Positions 21,278 through 29,565 of a stretch of 36,765 nucleotides of DNA are shown here, one piece after another. The translations under genes were made by a program, and so were the position numbers. Under the pieces are notes generated by a model. That model made no database searches, had not been told where the DNA came from, and saw only the letters and a list, made by a program, of their open reading frames with translations. This DNA comes from a virus. How positions within the stretch are numbered: the first letter of the stretch is position 1; each line of letters begins with the position of its first letter. Location of the stretch: positions 1 through 36,765 of the IMG/VR virus record IMGVR_UViG_3300046004_000428. The stretch is one strand, 5' to 3'.

Positions 21278-23589
21278 GGCTGATACCCGATCTCCCGAAG
21301 TATCTGCCCCAGTGCACGCCCTGTCGGCAGTTCCCCATCGCTTTTCAGCATCGCCTGCGCCTTCAATTCGGTGACGCAAATGATCTGGTCGCTCAAAATA
21401 TCAGACCCATGATCTTCGATGATGTCTCTGATCAGCGCCTGATCGTCTGACACGTTCGCCTCGACCATGCGGCTGAACGCCTTGGTCCTGGGTGCCCGGC
21501 CCTTGTGGTCGAAGCTGGGCGAGATGGCATAGTGGGACAGGAACCGGGCCATCGCATCGGGCCGACGATACACGCAACCATCAAAGAGCGTCCTGAAATA
21601 CTCTGCCAGCCCCTTGGCGCCACCGTGATCAACCTCCATCGCCTGAGTGTCGTTGTGCGCGGAAAACAGGACGCAGAACCTGCGATCCGCGTCGTTCACT
21701 GGGATCGCGTCCTGGTGGTTGGTGAGCATCATGTAAGAGCAGAAGTTTGGCGCACCCGAGTACGAAGTCTTACCCTTTGGGTTGATCGCCAAGAAGTCGT
21801 TGGTGATCGCCGGCTTCATGATGTCCATCACGGCCCACTTGTTATGACCGCTGACCCTGATTTCCTCGACACACCCAACGATGCCGCCGACGGCCCAGTC
21901 GTTGTAGTCGGTCTTCAGACTGCTGGGGGACACGTCCTTGGTGTTTTCGGAACCGATGATGCGTTGCAGGATGTTGAAGAGCAGCGTCTTGCCAGAACCC
22001 TGCACGCCCCAGATCAAGAGCGCCCAGTTCACGCGCTGCCCCGGGCGCTGGTAGACATGCGCCATCCAGTCCAACACCAAAACCTGCTCGGCCTTGTCGG
22101 GGAACGTCCACGCGATGTGACGCAAGAACAGATTCACAACCGCCTGCCCGTCCTCGTCAAGCGTCTCACAAGGCGTCACGCCGCCACGCCGGTAGGTATT
22201 GAGAGCCTGGAACCCGTTACGCTCACAAAACAGTTCATCCGTGTCAGGCATGAAGAACAAACGATCGACGGTCTGCAGGTGAACGTGGTTGATCGCGTAA
22301 TCTGCGGCGCGGATCTCCGTGGCTATGATTTCGGCCTCGCGGGAAAACTTGGCGCTGAAACCCTTGTCGTTGATCGCCAGGGCAGGGTTTTCGACGTTAA
22401 CAAAGAGGTTGTCCGCCGTGTGATAACACCACCCGGAAAGCCACGCAGGAACCTCGTCACCAGCATCATCTGCCCCACGCCCGCGCTTGATCGGCTTGAA
22501 GGACGACTTGACTTCGCGAAGGCCCATCCCGGCGTCTTTGGCGTAGACCTCATGAACTGTCTTGGCTAGAAGGGAGCGGATATCTGGTGAAAGCTGCACC
22601 TCGTTAAGCGCCTGCACGCGCTTTTTGAATACCGAGTAGGTTTGCCTGTCGCAGACTTGCTCGGCTTCTTTTTCAAGCGACAACGCAACCGGGCCCGCTG
22701 CGTCAACGGTAACGGCGCGAGATCCGCCCACTGCCGCGATGATCGACGCCATTGTCACTGGGTTGTTGCGGCCCCCGAAGCTGCGCCACTTGACGCGCAT
22801 GTGCTTGACATCGTGCTTAGGGCTTTTCGCCGACCAGTTGACCCACGTCTTGAAACCCTGGCCCTCCGTCTGGTGGTAGATCGCCATGCCGACACGCAGC
22901 CAGGCGTCGTAGTCAAGGTTTTCGGCTGGGTAGCTGTCAAGCAAGGCCGCAACGGCATCGGCCGGTATGTCGAGGGGCTGCGATGCAACGGCAATTTCAA
23001 GGTCGTCAGCGGCCTCGCTGACCGTGCCGAAGCCTTGGGAGATGCGCCCCTCTACCGCGTCAGGCACGGCCCATGGCGCACCACCCTGCGACAGCTTCCA
23101 CGGGTCAACGCCGTGGCGGTGCGAGGCAAGGAACATGATCTGATTGACGGTGTAGGAACAATCGTCCAACCCATCCAGCCCGATCGCCTCACGGATCTTG
23201 TCTACAACGCCGGGATATTCCGCAGGGCTTACTGGCCGAGATAGCGGAACGAACACCCGAAAACGCGGCCCCTCCGGCGTATGACGAAACGTGGTGTAGG
23301 CTGCAAAGGCGCAGTTGAGGCCAAGGGACAGCGCCAGTTCCACGTCGTCCATCGTAGTGCCGGCCGGCAAGTCGTCATAGTCAAGCGAGGCCATTGTTCG
23401 GCAAGCGATGTTTTCCGCCCTGCCAACGGTTTCGTCTTCGCGCAAGCCACCTACGATAGCCGCCCGGCGAATGCTTTCCTCTTTCGTGGCGTAGCCGACG
23501 GACTTTGACACGCCTTCGGCAAAGTCGTCCCATTCGATTTCACGCGTTTCGGCATGCGCGAAGTTTTTGCAGTAGGTGAACTTAAGCAT
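21136..23589 (-). CDS. Primase-helicase (AEP, PriCT-2 and SF3 domains)
   Basis: A protein of about 817 residues combining priming and unwinding for phage replication. The N-terminal archaeo-eukaryotic primase-like part has MASLDYDD (acidic pair about 70-73), TTFRHTPEGPRFRVFVPLSR (about 99-118) and SHRHGVDPW. A PriCT-2-like segment follows (YDAWLRVGMAIYHQTEG to MASIIAAVGG, about 227-289). The helicase part has Walker A GVQGSGKT (528-535), an acidic Walker B region (CVEEIR, about 573-578) and the sensor segment MMLTNHQDAIPV with DADRRF. It is related to DUF5906/VapE-type proteins. The start is one of two adjacent ATGs at 23592 and 23589, inside the end of the HTH gene. It ends at a repeat cluster and terminator, and it is transcribed away from the rest of the replication genes. 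Confidence 0.85.
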   Translation of the reverse strand: MLKFTYCKNFAHAETREIEWDDFAEGVSKSVGYATKEESIRRAAIVGGLREDETVGRAENIACRTMASLDYDDLPAGTTMDDVELALSLGLNCAFAAYTTFRHTPEGPRFRVFVPLSRPVSPAEYPGVVDKIREAIGLDGLDDCSYTVNQIMFLASHRHGVDPWKLSQGGAPWAVPDAVEGRISQGFGTVSEAADDLEIAVASQPLDIPADAVAALLDSYPAENLDYDAWLRVGMAIYHQTEGQGFKTWVNWSAKSPKHDVKHMRVKWRSFGGRNNPVTMASIIAAVGGSRAVTVDAAGPVALSLEKEAEQVCDRQTYSVFKKRVQALNEVQLSPDIRSLLAKTVHEVYAKDAGMGLREVKSSFKPIKRGRGADDAGDEVPAWLSGWCYHTADNLFVNVENPALAINDKGFSAKFSREAEIIATEIRAADYAINHVHLQTVDRLFFMPDTDELFCERNGFQALNTYRRGGVTPCETLDEDGQAVVNLFLRHIAWTFPDKAEQVLVLDWMAHVYQRPGQRVNWALLIWGVQGSGKTLLFNILQRIIGSENTKDVSPSSLKTDYNDWAVGGIVGCVEEIRVSGHNKWAVMDIMKPAITNDFLAINPKGKTSYSGAPNFCSYMMLTNHQDAIPVNDADRRFCVLFSAHNDTQAMEVDHGGAKGLAEYFRTLFDGCVYRRPDAMARFLSHYAISPSFDHKGRAPRTKAFSRMVEANVSDDQALIRDIIEDHGSDILSDQIICVTELKAQAMLKSDGELPTGRALGQILREIGYQPTGPKWYRVRGLKHYVWTKPGLIDEDEAKRRVQGFYGGRDEFSDVPF

Positions 23590-23761
23590 CATCTCCGCCC
23601 CCGTCCGCGTTGTGGCGCAGCGCGGCAATGACCTCATCGCGGTCAAAGCGGTAGTGCCCGCTCGGCAGCTTGATCGAAGGGACCGCGCCGGCGTTTGCCA
23701 GGTCGATCATCTTCTTTTTGTTGACGCCGATGACTTCGGCCATCTCCGCAGATCGTAACAT
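23582..23761 (-). CDS. Excisionase-like small HTH protein
   Basis: A 59-residue protein with the winged-helix layout of HTH_17/excisionase proteins: SAEMAEVIGVNKKKMIDLAN (helix-turn-helix, about 4-23), then AVPSIKLPSGHYRFDRDEV (wing), ending in an acidic Gly/Asp tail. It could bind the nearby dyad at 23775-23793 and regulate its own operon and the divergent replication promoter, or load the primase at an origin. Its stop overlaps the start of the primase-helicase gene by a few codons, so the two are co-translated. Start: ATG at 23761 preceded by GGGGTAAAA. Confidence 0.75.
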   Translation of the reverse strand: MLRSAEMAEVIGVNKKKMIDLANAGAVPSIKLPSGHYRFDRDEVIAALRHNADGGGDDA

Positions 23762-23774
23762 TTTTTACCCCATC

Positions 23775-23807
23775 TCTGTTGACAGATCACAGAACACCAC
23801 ATATCGT
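23775..23807 (+). promoter_or_regulatory. Sigma70-like promoter of the replication operon with overlapping dyad
   Basis: TTGACA (23779-23784), a 17-base spacer and TATCGT (23802-23807), followed 30 bases later by the first gene of the operon. A small dyad, TCTGT-N9-ACAGA (23775-23793), overlaps the -35 box and could be an operator for the HTH protein encoded just to the left. The -35 is a perfect consensus and the -10 matches at four of six. Confidence 0.65.
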
Positions 23808-23836
23808 CACGAAAAGCAACAGAAGGAAACACCGAA

Positions 23837-24169
23837 ATGCTAGAACAGAAAATCGAAGCCCTGACAGCAGCCGTCGAAGCGCTTACCGCAGCGCTTTTGG
23901 CAGTGCCCGTTAACGCAAGCGCCCCGGCACCCGCGCAGCATGAAGATGTCAAGGTTCAGATAACCGAGATTTCTGAACCAGCGCCCGCCATTGCCTCAGG
24001 GCCGTCCGACCAAGACCTTAAGGATTTGACCTTGGCGCGTTCGCGCGAAGGCCATAAGGACGCGATCAGGGATGAACTTTCCGCGCTTGGCGCAAAGAAA
24101 ATCGGCGACTTGAAGGGCGCGCAGATCGCCACGTTTTACAACTGGCTGAAAACGCTGGGGAGCAACTGA
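23837..24169 (+). CDS. Hypothetical replication-operon protein with coiled coil
   Basis: A 110-residue protein. The N-terminal coiled coil (KIEALTAAVEALTAALLA) is followed by a Pro/Ala linker (NASAPAPAQHED). The C-terminal helical domain (SREGHKDAIRDELSALGA then KKIGDLKGAQIATFYNWL) resembles the small C-terminal helical unit found in other phage early proteins. It is first in the replication operon, one base before the DUF2800 gene start. It may be a small accessory or protein-binding factor. AAGGA lies nine bases before the ATG. Confidence 0.7.
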   Translation: MLEQKIEALTAAVEALTAALLAVPVNASAPAPAQHEDVKVQITEISEPAPAIASGPSDQDLKDLTLARSREGHKDAIRDELSALGAKKIGDLKGAQIATFYNWLKTLGSN

Positions 24170-24170
24170 G

Positions 24171-25289
24171 ATGACCGCGCACGCAAAACTTGGCGCGTCC
24201 AACGCGCACCGCTGGCTGGCATGCCCCGGAAGCGTTGCCGCAGAGGATGGCCTTCCCAACACAAGCAGCCCGTTTGCCGAAGAAGGCACGGTTGCGCATG
24301 AGTTGGCCGAACTTGCCTTGCGGGTCGGCTCCGGCGCGCTGGACAACTTTGCTGATCAGGGGATGGCCGATTTCGTTCGGGTCTATGTGGAATACGTCAA
24401 CAACCTCGCCGCAGGCGCCGAGAGCGTAGATATCGAAGCGCGCGTCACCTACGATGACTGGGTCCCGGGCGGCTTTGGTACGGCTGACGCAATCGTGGTT
24501 CGCGGAAACACATTGCATATCTGCGACCTGAAGTACGGCATGGGCGTCCGTGTTGACGCGGAAGAAAACCCGCAGGGGATGCTCTACGCCCTCGGCGCTT
24601 GGCTCATGACCGAGTTGGTTTACGACATTGAACGCGTGCAAATCCACATCATCCAGCCGCGCCTTGATCACATCAGCCAGTGGGAAATCAGCGTACCTGA
24701 CCTGCTGCGCTGGGCGGAGTGGGTTAAGCAACGGGCCGAAGAAACTCTTGACGCCGACGCGCGCCGCGTGCCGGGCGAAAAGCAGTGCCGTTTCTGCCGA
24801 GCCAAGGCGTCTTGCGGGGCACTGCAAAAGATGACGCAGGACATCATCTTTGCGGACTTTGACGACCTCGACCACATGCCGAAGGCAAACACGTTGACGG
24901 ACGACCAGATGCGCCGTGCGCTTGAGGGTAAGTCTCTGATTGAGGCATGGCTTGGCGCGATAGAAAGCCTTGTGCGGGAGCGCCTAGGCAATGGCGTAGA
25001 CTTCCCCGGCTACAAACTGGTTGAGGGTAAGAGCAACCGCCAGTGGTCTGACGACTGGGCCGCTGCGGTAAGGCTGGCGGACTTGATCGGGAACGACAAG
25101 GCATACGTTCCGCCTAAGCTGATCAGCCCAACACAAGCTGAAAAGGTTCTGGGCAAGAAACGCACTGCCGAGATTGCCGACCTTATCACCAAGCCTTCGG
25201 GCGCCCCGACGCTGGCCCACGAAACTGATAAGCGGCCAGCAATTAGCATCAGTGCGGATGACTTTTCCCTTTGCACTGACGAAGAGTAA
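24171..25289 (+). CDS. DUF2800 PD-(D/E)XK nuclease with Fe-S cluster (Cas4/RecB-like)
   Basis: A 372-residue nuclease. The motifs are SNAHRWLACPGS (C18), AEEGTVAHELAE (H43), GFGTADAIVV (D106) and ICDLKYG (D119, K121), the catalytic set of Cas4/AddB-type PD-(D/E)XK nucleases. C206, C209 and C215 in QCRFCRAKASCG complete a four-Cys set with C18, expected to hold a 4Fe-4S cluster. It probably resects or processes DNA ends in recombination-dependent replication, with the DUF2815 protein encoded next as the single-strand binder. Residues 230-372 are a less conserved helical region. DUF2800 and DUF2815 genes are often neighbours in phages and prophages. Confidence 0.85.
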   Translation: MTAHAKLGASNAHRWLACPGSVAAEDGLPNTSSPFAEEGTVAHELAELALRVGSGALDNFADQGMADFVRVYVEYVNNLAAGAESVDIEARVTYDDWVPGGFGTADAIVVRGNTLHICDLKYGMGVRVDAEENPQGMLYALGAWLMTELVYDIERVQIHIIQPRLDHISQWEISVPDLLRWAEWVKQRAEETLDADARRVPGEKQCRFCRAKASCGALQKMTQDIIFADFDDLDHMPKANTLTDDQMRRALEGKSLIEAWLGAIESLVRERLGNGVDFPGYKLVEGKSNRQWSDDWAAAVRLADLIGNDKAYVPPKLISPTQAEKVLGKKRTAEIADLITKPSGAPTLAHETDKRPAISISADDFSLCTDEE

Positions 25290-25345
25290 GAGTAAGATTG
25301 ACCTCGCTGCGTTGCCAGCAATAAACGCCAAAAGGAGAAACCAAA

Positions 25346-25870
25346 ATGGCAAAGATCAAACTTTCGAACGTGCGCCTGTCCTTCCCGTCCCTGTTTCGCA
25401 AGGCAGTGTTTTCCGGAGAAGAGACAAAATTCGAAGCGACGTTCCTGATCGACAAATCCTCGCAAGCCGACAAAATCGCCGAGATTGACGCCGCCATCAA
25501 GGCACTGGTCAAGGACGCTTTGAAAGGCGCAAAACTGCCCGCAGACAAGGTCTGCCTGCGGGATGGGGACGACGTAGACTATGCAGGCTACGCCAACCAC
25601 ATGAGCATCAAGGCCAGCACGTCTAAGCGGCCGATGGTTCTTGATCGTGACCGGAGCCCGCTGGCGGAGGACGATAACCGCATCTACGCCGGCTGCCATG
25701 TGAACGCGATCCTCGAACTGTGGGCGCAAAACAACCAGTGGGGAAAGCGCATCAACGCCAACCTCTTGGGCGTCCAGTTCTTCAAGGACGGCGAACCCTT
25801 CTCGGACGGCGTCACTGCCACCGCAGACGACTTCGACGCGTTTGACGCAGGCGACGAAGACTTCATGTAA
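25346..25870 (+). CDS. DUF2815 probable single-stranded DNA-binding protein
   Basis: A 174-residue protein. It starts MAKIKLSNVRLSFPSLF and has ETKFEATFLIDKSS, HMSIKASTSKRPMV and NRIYAGCHVNAILELWAQ, the conserved blocks of DUF2815. The middle is an OB-like beta barrel pattern. The end is an acidic tail with an aromatic finish (DDFDAFDAGDEDFM), like the protein-interaction tail of SSB. It would coat single strands at the replication fork and recruit the nuclease, polymerase or helicase encoded beside it. AGGAG eight bases before the ATG is a strong ribosome binding site. The 56-base gap after the DUF2800 gene holds only this leader. Confidence 0.85.
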   Translation: MAKIKLSNVRLSFPSLFRKAVFSGEETKFEATFLIDKSSQADKIAEIDAAIKALVKDALKGAKLPADKVCLRDGDDVDYAGYANHMSIKASTSKRPMVLDRDRSPLAEDDNRIYAGCHVNAILELWAQNNQWGKRINANLLGVQFFKDGEPFSDGVTATADDFDAFDAGDEDFM

Positions 25871-25877
25871 ATTCGAC

Positions 25878-25898
25878 GGGGCGGCGCGATGCCGCCCC
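25878..25898 (+). terminator. GC-rich hairpin between DUF2815 and polymerase genes
   Basis: GGGGCGGC and GCCGCCCC pair across a 5-base loop, followed by TTCTC rather than a T-run. It is likely a partial terminator or RNA stabiliser that lets the ssDNA-binding protein be made in excess over polymerase. Confidence 0.5.
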
Positions 25899-25931
25899 TT
25901 CTCACATAGCCAGATATGAAGGACACCCCTC

Positions 25932-27716
25932 ATGGCACTGATTTTGGACGTGGAATGTTTCCGCGATTACTTCCTCATCTGCTTTCTTGACCGCGAAACA
26001 GGTAAGACAGCATCCTTTGAAATGTGGCCCGGAGAGCCGCTCCCAGTGGCTCGCGTAGCCCACTACATGCGCAGCGAAACTACGATCAGTTTCAACGGCA
26101 ATAGCTACGACCTGCCGATGATTGCGGCAGCGCTGGAAAACCGCGACTGCGCGGCGTTGAAAAAACTGTCCGACGAAATCATCACGTCCAACCTGCCATC
26201 CTGGCGCGTCTGCAAGGAAATGAACGTCCGCGTGCCAGACGGTTGGGACCATATCGACATCATTGACGTGGTGCCTGGGCAGGCAAGTCTCAAAGTCTAC
26301 GCCGGGCGGATCGGTTACAAAAAGCTGCAGGATCTGCCGATCGCGCCAGGCGCAAACATTTCGCCAGAGCAGCGCGAAGACCTGCGCCAGTATTGCATCA
26401 ACGACCTTCGGGTAACGGATGCGCTGTATCGGACTGTTGAAAAGCAAGTCGCCCTCCGGGTGGAAATGGGCGCCGAGTATGGCGTTGACCTTAGATCGAA
26501 GTCCGATGCGCAAATTGCCGAAACTGTGTTGAAGAGCGAAATCGAACGGGCGTCAAACAAGACGTTGCGCGCCCCGAGAATTTCAGACAGCGCCACGTTT
26601 CAATACCTTGACCCCAAAATCATTACGTTCAAGGGCGCGGAGTTAAACGATATTTTTTCGCGCATCCTCGACCACAAGTTCGGTCTTTCCGTCAACGGGT
26701 CCATCGCCCTGCCAGATTGGATGAAAGACACGCGGATCGCAGTTGGCGGCAACGAGTACCAGATGGGGATCGGGGGCCTACACTCCTGCGAGAAAAGCCA
26801 AAGCGTCTACGCTGGCGACACGCATATCCTGGCAGACTTTGACGTGGCGTCATACTACCCGTCGATCATCTTGCAGCAAGACATCGCCCCGGACAGCATG
26901 GGCGACGACTTTACGGCGGTTTACAAGAGCATTGTCGAGCGCCGGATTGCGGCAAAACGGTCTGGCGACAAGGTGACGGCCGACACGCTCAAGATCGTGG
27001 TTAACGGTAGCTTCGGAAAATTGGGCAGCAAATACTCCGCCCTCTACGCCCCGAACCTCCTGATCCAGACGACTATCACTGGGCAGCTTGCGCTGCTGAT
27101 GCTGATTGAACGTGTCGAGGCTATCGGTGCCAAAGTGGTTAGCGCCAACACAGACGGCATTGTCATCTTTGCCCCCAAAACAATGGAAAACGCGCTGGCT
27201 GACGTCACTTTCAACTGGGAACTTGACACCTCATACGAGTTGGAGCGCAGCGACTATGCGGCTTTGCACAGCCGGGACGTAAACAACTATTTCGCCGTGA
27301 AGAAAGACGGGTCGGTCAAACGCAAGGGCGCGTTTGCGCAGGCTGGCCTAATGAAAAACCCGGTGTTTGAAATTGTCTCGGATGCAGTGGCAGAGCACCT
27401 CGCCGGCAAGGCCGACTACCGCGCCGTCATCCGCTCCTGCCGTGATCTGAACAAGTTCGTGATGCTGCGCAAGGTGACAGGCGGCGCGGTTTGGCGCGGG
27501 GCGGAAATCGGCAAGGCCGTTCGGTTTTACTATTCGACCGACGTAGGTGTCGATGAGACAATCAACTACGCCAAGAACACGAACAAAGTCCCTCAGTCTG
27601 ACGGGGCCAAGCCATGCCTTGACCTGCCGGAAATGTTCCCGAGCGACGTTGACTTCGAACGGTACGTCGGCATGGCGAAAATGGTTTTTGAACAGATCGG
27701 GGTCAGCAATGCTTGA
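25932..27716 (+). CDS. Family B DNA polymerase with 3'-5' exonuclease
   Basis: A 594-residue replicative polymerase. The exonuclease motifs are LDVECF (D6, E8), SFNGNSYDLPMI (N56, D60) and YCINDLRVTD (Y154, D158). The polymerase motifs are A, ADFDVASYYPSI (D302/D304); B, KIVVNGSFGKLGS (K354 to G362); and C, SANTDGIVI (D408). Motif C has N before TD where most family B enzymes have D. Only about 45 residues separate motifs A and B, so the long TPR1 insertion of phi29-type protein-primed enzymes is not seen, and the linear protein-primed lifestyle is not supported. The gene is translationally coupled to the VRR-NUC gene by an eight-base overlap. AAGGA about nine bases upstream supports this start. 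Confidence 0.85.
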   Translation: MALILDVECFRDYFLICFLDRETGKTASFEMWPGEPLPVARVAHYMRSETTISFNGNSYDLPMIAAALENRDCAALKKLSDEIITSNLPSWRVCKEMNVRVPDGWDHIDIIDVVPGQASLKVYAGRIGYKKLQDLPIAPGANISPEQREDLRQYCINDLRVTDALYRTVEKQVALRVEMGAEYGVDLRSKSDAQIAETVLKSEIERASNKTLRAPRISDSATFQYLDPKIITFKGAELNDIFSRILDHKFGLSVNGSIALPDWMKDTRIAVGGNEYQMGIGGLHSCEKSQSVYAGDTHILADFDVASYYPSIILQQDIAPDSMGDDFTAVYKSIVERRIAAKRSGDKVTADTLKIVVNGSFGKLGSKYSALYAPNLLIQTTITGQLALLMLIERVEAIGAKVVSANTDGIVIFAPKTMENALADVTFNWELDTSYELERSDYAALHSRDVNNYFAVKKDGSVKRKGAFAQAGLMKNPVFEIVSDAVAEHLAGKADYRAVIRSCRDLNKFVMLRKVTGGAVWRGAEIGKAVRFYYSTDVGVDETINYAKNTNKVPQSDGAKPCLDLPEMFPSDVDFERYVGMAKMVFEQIGVSNA

Positions 27717-27975
27717 AAAAGATATTGAGAGTGCACTTTGTAGGCGGGTCAAGTTTCTGGGCGGGCTCTGCGAGAAATTCGTTTCCCCAGGGCGGCGGTC
27801 AGTGCCAGACCGCATCGTCACACTGCCGGGCGGAGCGATTGTCTTTGTCGAAGTCAAAGCCCCTGGCAAAAAGCCAACCCCCCTGCAGGCGCGCGACCAC
27901 GACGCCCGCAATGGCTTGGGTTGCCGGGTTGTGGTGATCGACAGCTTGGAGGTGGCCAATGCTTTCTCGGGATAA
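27709..27975 (+). CDS. VRR-NUC domain nuclease
   Basis: An 88-residue stand-alone VRR-NUC domain. Motifs include MLEKDIESAL (E3), VPDRIVTLPGGAIVFVEVK (D34, E48, K50) and PLQARDHDARN (Q60). This is the PD-(D/E)XK fold of Holliday-junction-type and replication-repair nucleases. In phages it commonly sits beside an SNF2-like helicase, as here. It may cut branched intermediates that the helicase exposes. The ATG lies inside the polymerase gene's last codons (AATGCTTGA). A longer upstream start at 27547 is an antiframe extension and is rejected. The next gene starts 17 bases before its stop. Confidence 0.85.
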   Translation: MLEKDIESALCRRVKFLGGLCEKFVSPGRRSVPDRIVTLPGGAIVFVEVKAPGKKPTPLQARDHDARNGLGCRVVVIDSLEVANAFSG

Positions 27976-29293
27976 TCTGCACGCGTATCAGCGCAAGGCG
28001 ATCGAGTTTGTCTTGCGGGAGCGCCGGTGCATGCTTGCGCTTGATATGGGATTGGGCAAAACGGCTTCGACCCTGACAGTGATCAGTGACATGTTGGACG
28101 GCTTTACGGCAAACAAGGTTTTGGTTGTCGCACCGCTGCGCGTTGCTAACAGCGTGTGGGCGCAGGAGGGGGCGCTGTGGGGGCATCTTAAGCATTTGCG
28201 GGTATCGGTCTGCACCGGATCGGACAAAGCCCGTAGGGGCGCCCTGGCGCTTGATGCTGACGTGTATGTCATCAACCGCGAAAACATGCCTTGGCTGGTC
28301 GAAAACTATGGCGCGAAATGGTCGTTTGACGTGGTGGTTATAGACGAAAGTAGTAGCTTCAAAAACGCGTCAAGCAAACGGTTCAAGGCACTGCGGAAAG
28401 TGCTTCCGCACATCGACGCGATGATCCTGCTTACCGGAACGCCTTCGCCAAACGGTCTTCTGGACCTTTGGGCGCAGATGTATTTGATTGACTACGGGGA
28501 ACGGCTTGGGCGCACCCTGACAGGGTACAAACAAAGGTTTTTCGAAGCCGACTACTTCGGGCGCAAGTTTGACCTTAGACCCGGGTCGGCTGACAAGATA
28601 CACGGGCTTCTGTCGGACAAGATCGTGCATATGAATGCAGACGATTACCTCGACATGCCTGCGCGCATCGACTTGACGATCGGTGTTGACTTGCCGCCGG
28701 AAGTGATGAGCAACTACTTGGATTTCGAGCGAACAATGTTGGCCGAAATTGACGGGGAAGAGGTTGAGGCAGCGACGGCCGCTGTGCTGGCAAACAAACT
28801 TTTGCAATACGCAAACGGCGCACTTTATACAAATGCCGCAGGATCTTGGGCAGAGGCGCACGGGGTCAAGCTGGACGCGTTGGCCGACATCGTTGAAGAC
28901 AACCCCGGGGAAACCATGTTGGTAGCCTACAACTACAAAAGCGATCTTGAGCGTTTGGTAAAACGGTTTCCGCAGGCGCGGGTCTTAGACAAAAAACAGG
29001 AAACCATTGACGCCTGGAACCGCAGAGAAATTCCAATGCTGTTGGCCCACCCAGCGTCTGCTGGGCATGGGCTAAACCTGCAGAATGGTGGAGCGTTGTG
29101 CGTTTGGTTTGGGCTGAACTGGTCGCTTGAGTACTACCAGCAGTTCAACGCGCGCCTTCATCGGCAGGGCCAAACGCGCCCGGTCCGCATTGCGCATATT
29201 GTATCAAACAATACGATTGATCAGCGCGTCCTAGGTGTTTTGCAAAACAAGAACGCAACGCAAAAGAGCCTGTTGGACGCGCTGAAAAGATAG
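27959..29293 (+). CDS. SNF2/DEAD-type helicase
   Basis: A 444-residue superfamily 2 ATPase. The motifs are Q-like HAYQRKAIEFV (8-18), Walker A DMGLGKT (29-35), DESS (129-132), LTGTPS (158-163), the C-terminal HPASAGHGLNLQ, and QQFNARLHRQGQ as motif VI. This is the compact phage SNF2-like type without a chromatin-remodelling accessory domain. It probably remodels fork or recombination intermediates together with the VRR-NUC nuclease. The start overlaps the VRR-NUC gene by 17 bases. The stop is two bases from the stop of the convergent DUF6378 gene, with no clear terminator between them. Confidence 0.9.
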   Translation: MLSRDNLHAYQRKAIEFVLRERRCMLALDMGLGKTASTLTVISDMLDGFTANKVLVVAPLRVANSVWAQEGALWGHLKHLRVSVCTGSDKARRGALALDADVYVINRENMPWLVENYGAKWSFDVVVIDESSSFKNASSKRFKALRKVLPHIDAMILLTGTPSPNGLLDLWAQMYLIDYGERLGRTLTGYKQRFFEADYFGRKFDLRPGSADKIHGLLSDKIVHMNADDYLDMPARIDLTIGVDLPPEVMSNYLDFERTMLAEIDGEEVEAATAAVLANKLLQYANGALYTNAAGSWAEAHGVKLDALADIVEDNPGETMLVAYNYKSDLERLVKRFPQARVLDKKQETIDAWNRREIPMLLAHPASAGHGLNLQNGGALCVWFGLNWSLEYYQQFNARLHRQGQTRPVRIAHIVSNNTIDQRVLGVLQNKNATQKSLLDALKR

Positions 29294-29295
29294 GT

Positions 29296-29565
29296 TTAGG
29301 ACTGTTCCGTCGCAATCTCGCCGCCGCAGGCCAGATATCCGCAGCCGTCCACCCACGAGTCGAGGTGTGCCGGGTTGGCCTTGATGCGGGCCAGCTTGAA
29401 CAGCGTCATCATGATGGACACGTCAACGGCGGTGACGGGATGGTCGAGGTGGGCGCTCCAATACAGCGACACCATGGAAAAATTCCGTTCGGCATCTCCG
29501 TGAGTGGCAGCCCTGTCCACCGTGACGTACTGCTTAGCCGTGTCAAGAATATCTCCGCGCTTCAT
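29296..29565 (-). CDS. DUF6378-like phage protein
   Basis: An 89-residue protein with KRGDILDTAKQYVTVDR, THGDAERNFSMVSLYWSAHL and SWVDGCGYLACGGE, the conserved layout of DUF6378. The family is common in phages of many hosts, and its D/H/E-rich helical core resembles MazG-like nucleotide pyrophosphohydrolases, but activity is not established here. The start overlaps the HNH gene stop as ATGA. The first eight bases of the gene (ATGAAGCG) are the same as the first eight of the HNH gene. It may form one operon with the HTH gene at 30119. Confidence 0.75.
   Translation of the reverse strand: MKRGDILDTAKQYVTVDRAATHGDAERNFSMVSLYWSAHLDHPVTAVDVSIMMTLFKLARIKANPAHLDSWVDGCGYLACGGEIATEQS
29558..29565. 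repeat. 8-bp direct repeat CGCTTCAT flanking HNH gene (other copy 30115-30122)
   Basis: CGCTTCAT (minus strand ATGAAGCG) occurs at the start codon of the DUF6378 gene and at that of the HNH gene. Removing the segment between the copies would join the HTH gene stop to the DUF6378 start by an ATGA overlap. Short enough to be chance, but similar in kind to the 9-bp repeat around the other HNH gene. Confidence 0.45.
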
